A stretch of 64,000 bases of DNA from positions 68,525,001-68,589,000 of the forward strand of contig NC_069377.1 in assembly GCF_021730395.1 (NCBI RefSeq). The letters run 5' to 3'. Every line of letters begins with the position of its first letter. Positions within the stretch are counted from its first letter, which is position 1. The stretch is from Mercenaria mercenaria. Lineage: Eukaryota; Mollusca; Bivalvia; Venerida; Veneridae. The translations under genes and the position numbers were made by a program. The notes beneath the pieces are model-generated. The model made no database searches and was not told where the DNA came from. It was given only the letters and a program-made list of their open reading frames with translations. Positions 62,763 through 64,000 of this stretch are shown here, piece after piece.

Positions 62763-64000
62763 GTTTGTAAATGTGCATCATTAAAATAATGGTGTTTTTC
62801 TTTCTTTCTAAGATACAAAATGACAGTACAGTTGAAGATGAGATCTACAGTTGTAATTAAACTTTAAAAAATGAATGAATTAAGCGGCAAAATTCGCTAC
62901 ATACCTGACAGCATTTTCGTCTTTGCACATTTGGTCATATGCCCTACTTCCGCCGTCACCGTGACCCTTTCGGCTTCAAGCTGAAAAACAAACAGATAGT
63001 TGCATTGCCATAAAAACATCATTCATTCATTCATTCATTTTACTCACTGTTGTACACAATTGTCATGTACAGATGAAATTTTGTTTTTTGCAGTTATATA
63101 ATTTTTTGTTTTGTTGGATGTTTTCAAGCCGTTAGTATTTTTGACTTAGCTTTTTCCAGATGTTTAACTTATATCATAACATAGTTCAAGGTAAAAATAT
63201 TGGCATCGTAGTCAGTAGGCAGTATATTTTGGCATTTTCTTTCGCAAACGTTTTAATGTCGACTTCGTGCTTACCACGTGATATCCACGCAACAAGGTCA
63301 TAACGCCTGGTTTGTTGACCTCAGAATGCGATCTTGTTAATAGTCATAGTGAAGATTGTGCTGGGAAGAAGCCAGTCAGATGCTGCATGTCTTAGACTGG
63401 TCTCAAAACTCTAATGTATAAACTTGGAGATTAACATAACGTCGGCCGGCGTCGAAATCCCCGTATGTTCAATTTATTAACTTTTCAGGAGAGACAAAAA
63501 TAAAACAACACTTTTTCAGGACAAACATTTAAATATCCAAACTACTTCTACATCTTAATTAGGTTGAAATAGCATTATTTATTACACTTTTCGTGACACA
63601 CCAGGTTTACCGAGCATATAGGCATAATTAATATACGTAATTTTTGTACGTGATGTTCGACTGTTTTTAATTAAAACTTAAAAAAAAAATGTCCTTATAG
63701 GTTTTCGCAGAACTTGCATGTATTAAACTGTAGTGAGAATTAGCTTATTTCTGTTAAATCATTGTTTCCGACTTTGATGTCATTTTATTTTCTTATGATT
63801 AGTGATCAGATGTGTCAGAAACTTAAAAAAATATTCGACGTTTTAGAAGTACAAAAGTGGTTCAATGAAATTATATGAATTTGTTCTTTGACATTTTTTT
63901 CAGCTCTATACGGGGTATTCGACGGCGGCCGACGATAGCGATTTTATACTCCTATATTTCCAAGACTGATGCTTAAGTTTTTCTAGTGTTTTTGTAGATA
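62763..64000 (+). other. SLC1 intron 5 or unresolved downstream sequence
   Basis: The next exon should enter the variable extracellular loop and is hard to recognise. Weak candidates start after acceptors at 62812 and 63903, but neither has a good donor. A CATTCATT run lies at 63020-63038. The minus ORFs at 62248-62499 have no known match. Confidence 0.4.

Noticed and set aside
63904-64000. Possible next SLC1 exon (LYTGYSTAADD)
   Set aside because: Good acceptor, but the frame stops before a convincing donor and the sequence does not clearly match the family. The candidate after 62812 would need a 50-base intron and also lacks a donor.
1-64000. CRISPR arrays, operons, bacterial signals
   Set aside because: The tandem repeats have no uniform short repeat with unique spacers, and gene structure is clearly eukaryotic.

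Overview
The window looks like nuclear DNA from a bivalve mollusc. Genes are split into short coding exons with canonical GT-AG introns of up to about 11 kb. The DNA is AT-rich. Introns and intergenic gaps are crowded with short non-autonomous repeats whose cores are tandem units of roughly 145-180 bp, a pattern known from clams and oysters. No autonomous transposase or reverse transcriptase ORF was recognised. The species cannot be fixed from this sequence alone.

Four host genes are recognisable. (1) 664-6220, plus: the last four coding exons of BBS2, a BBSome subunit. (2) 12044-23104, minus: a three-exon gene for a 398-residue protein with the BPL_N glutamine-amidotransferase-like domain of biotin-protein ligases but no ligase domain. 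(3) 25457-30044, plus: a complete three-exon, 493-residue MFS transporter of the SVOP/SV2 type. (4) 36898-62762, plus: the first five coding exons of an SLC1/EAAT glutamate transporter, running off the right edge. Splice phases agree at every junction in all four models, and two small exons of gene 4 (85 and 43 bp) were found by reading splice sites and phase. BBS2 and the BPL_N gene converge. The BPL_N gene and the transporter diverge from a 2.35 kb region rich in inverted repeats. The four genes share no obvious pathway.

The rest is repeats. The main one is a modular set of elements that begin at TTTTAGCTC (or a close variant) and end with a short stem-loop followed by CTCTTGTT. They share ends but carry unrelated tandem-repeat cores. 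Copies lie at 1-421, 422-604, 1836-2862, 7158-8464 (minus), 18534-20592 (minus), 34142-34594, 37724 onward and 40465-41661. One copy sits inside an older tandem array whose sister unit preserves the empty site, so its borders can be read directly. Other material includes fold-back elements and MITEs, a tRNA-derived SINE, a candidate solo LTR, and three large inverted-terminal-repeat pairs (7.8, 5.5 and 3.3 kb) inside introns of the SLC1 gene. The 7.8 kb pair has a 64-bp perfect inverted repeat and several copies of a subterminal motif at each end.
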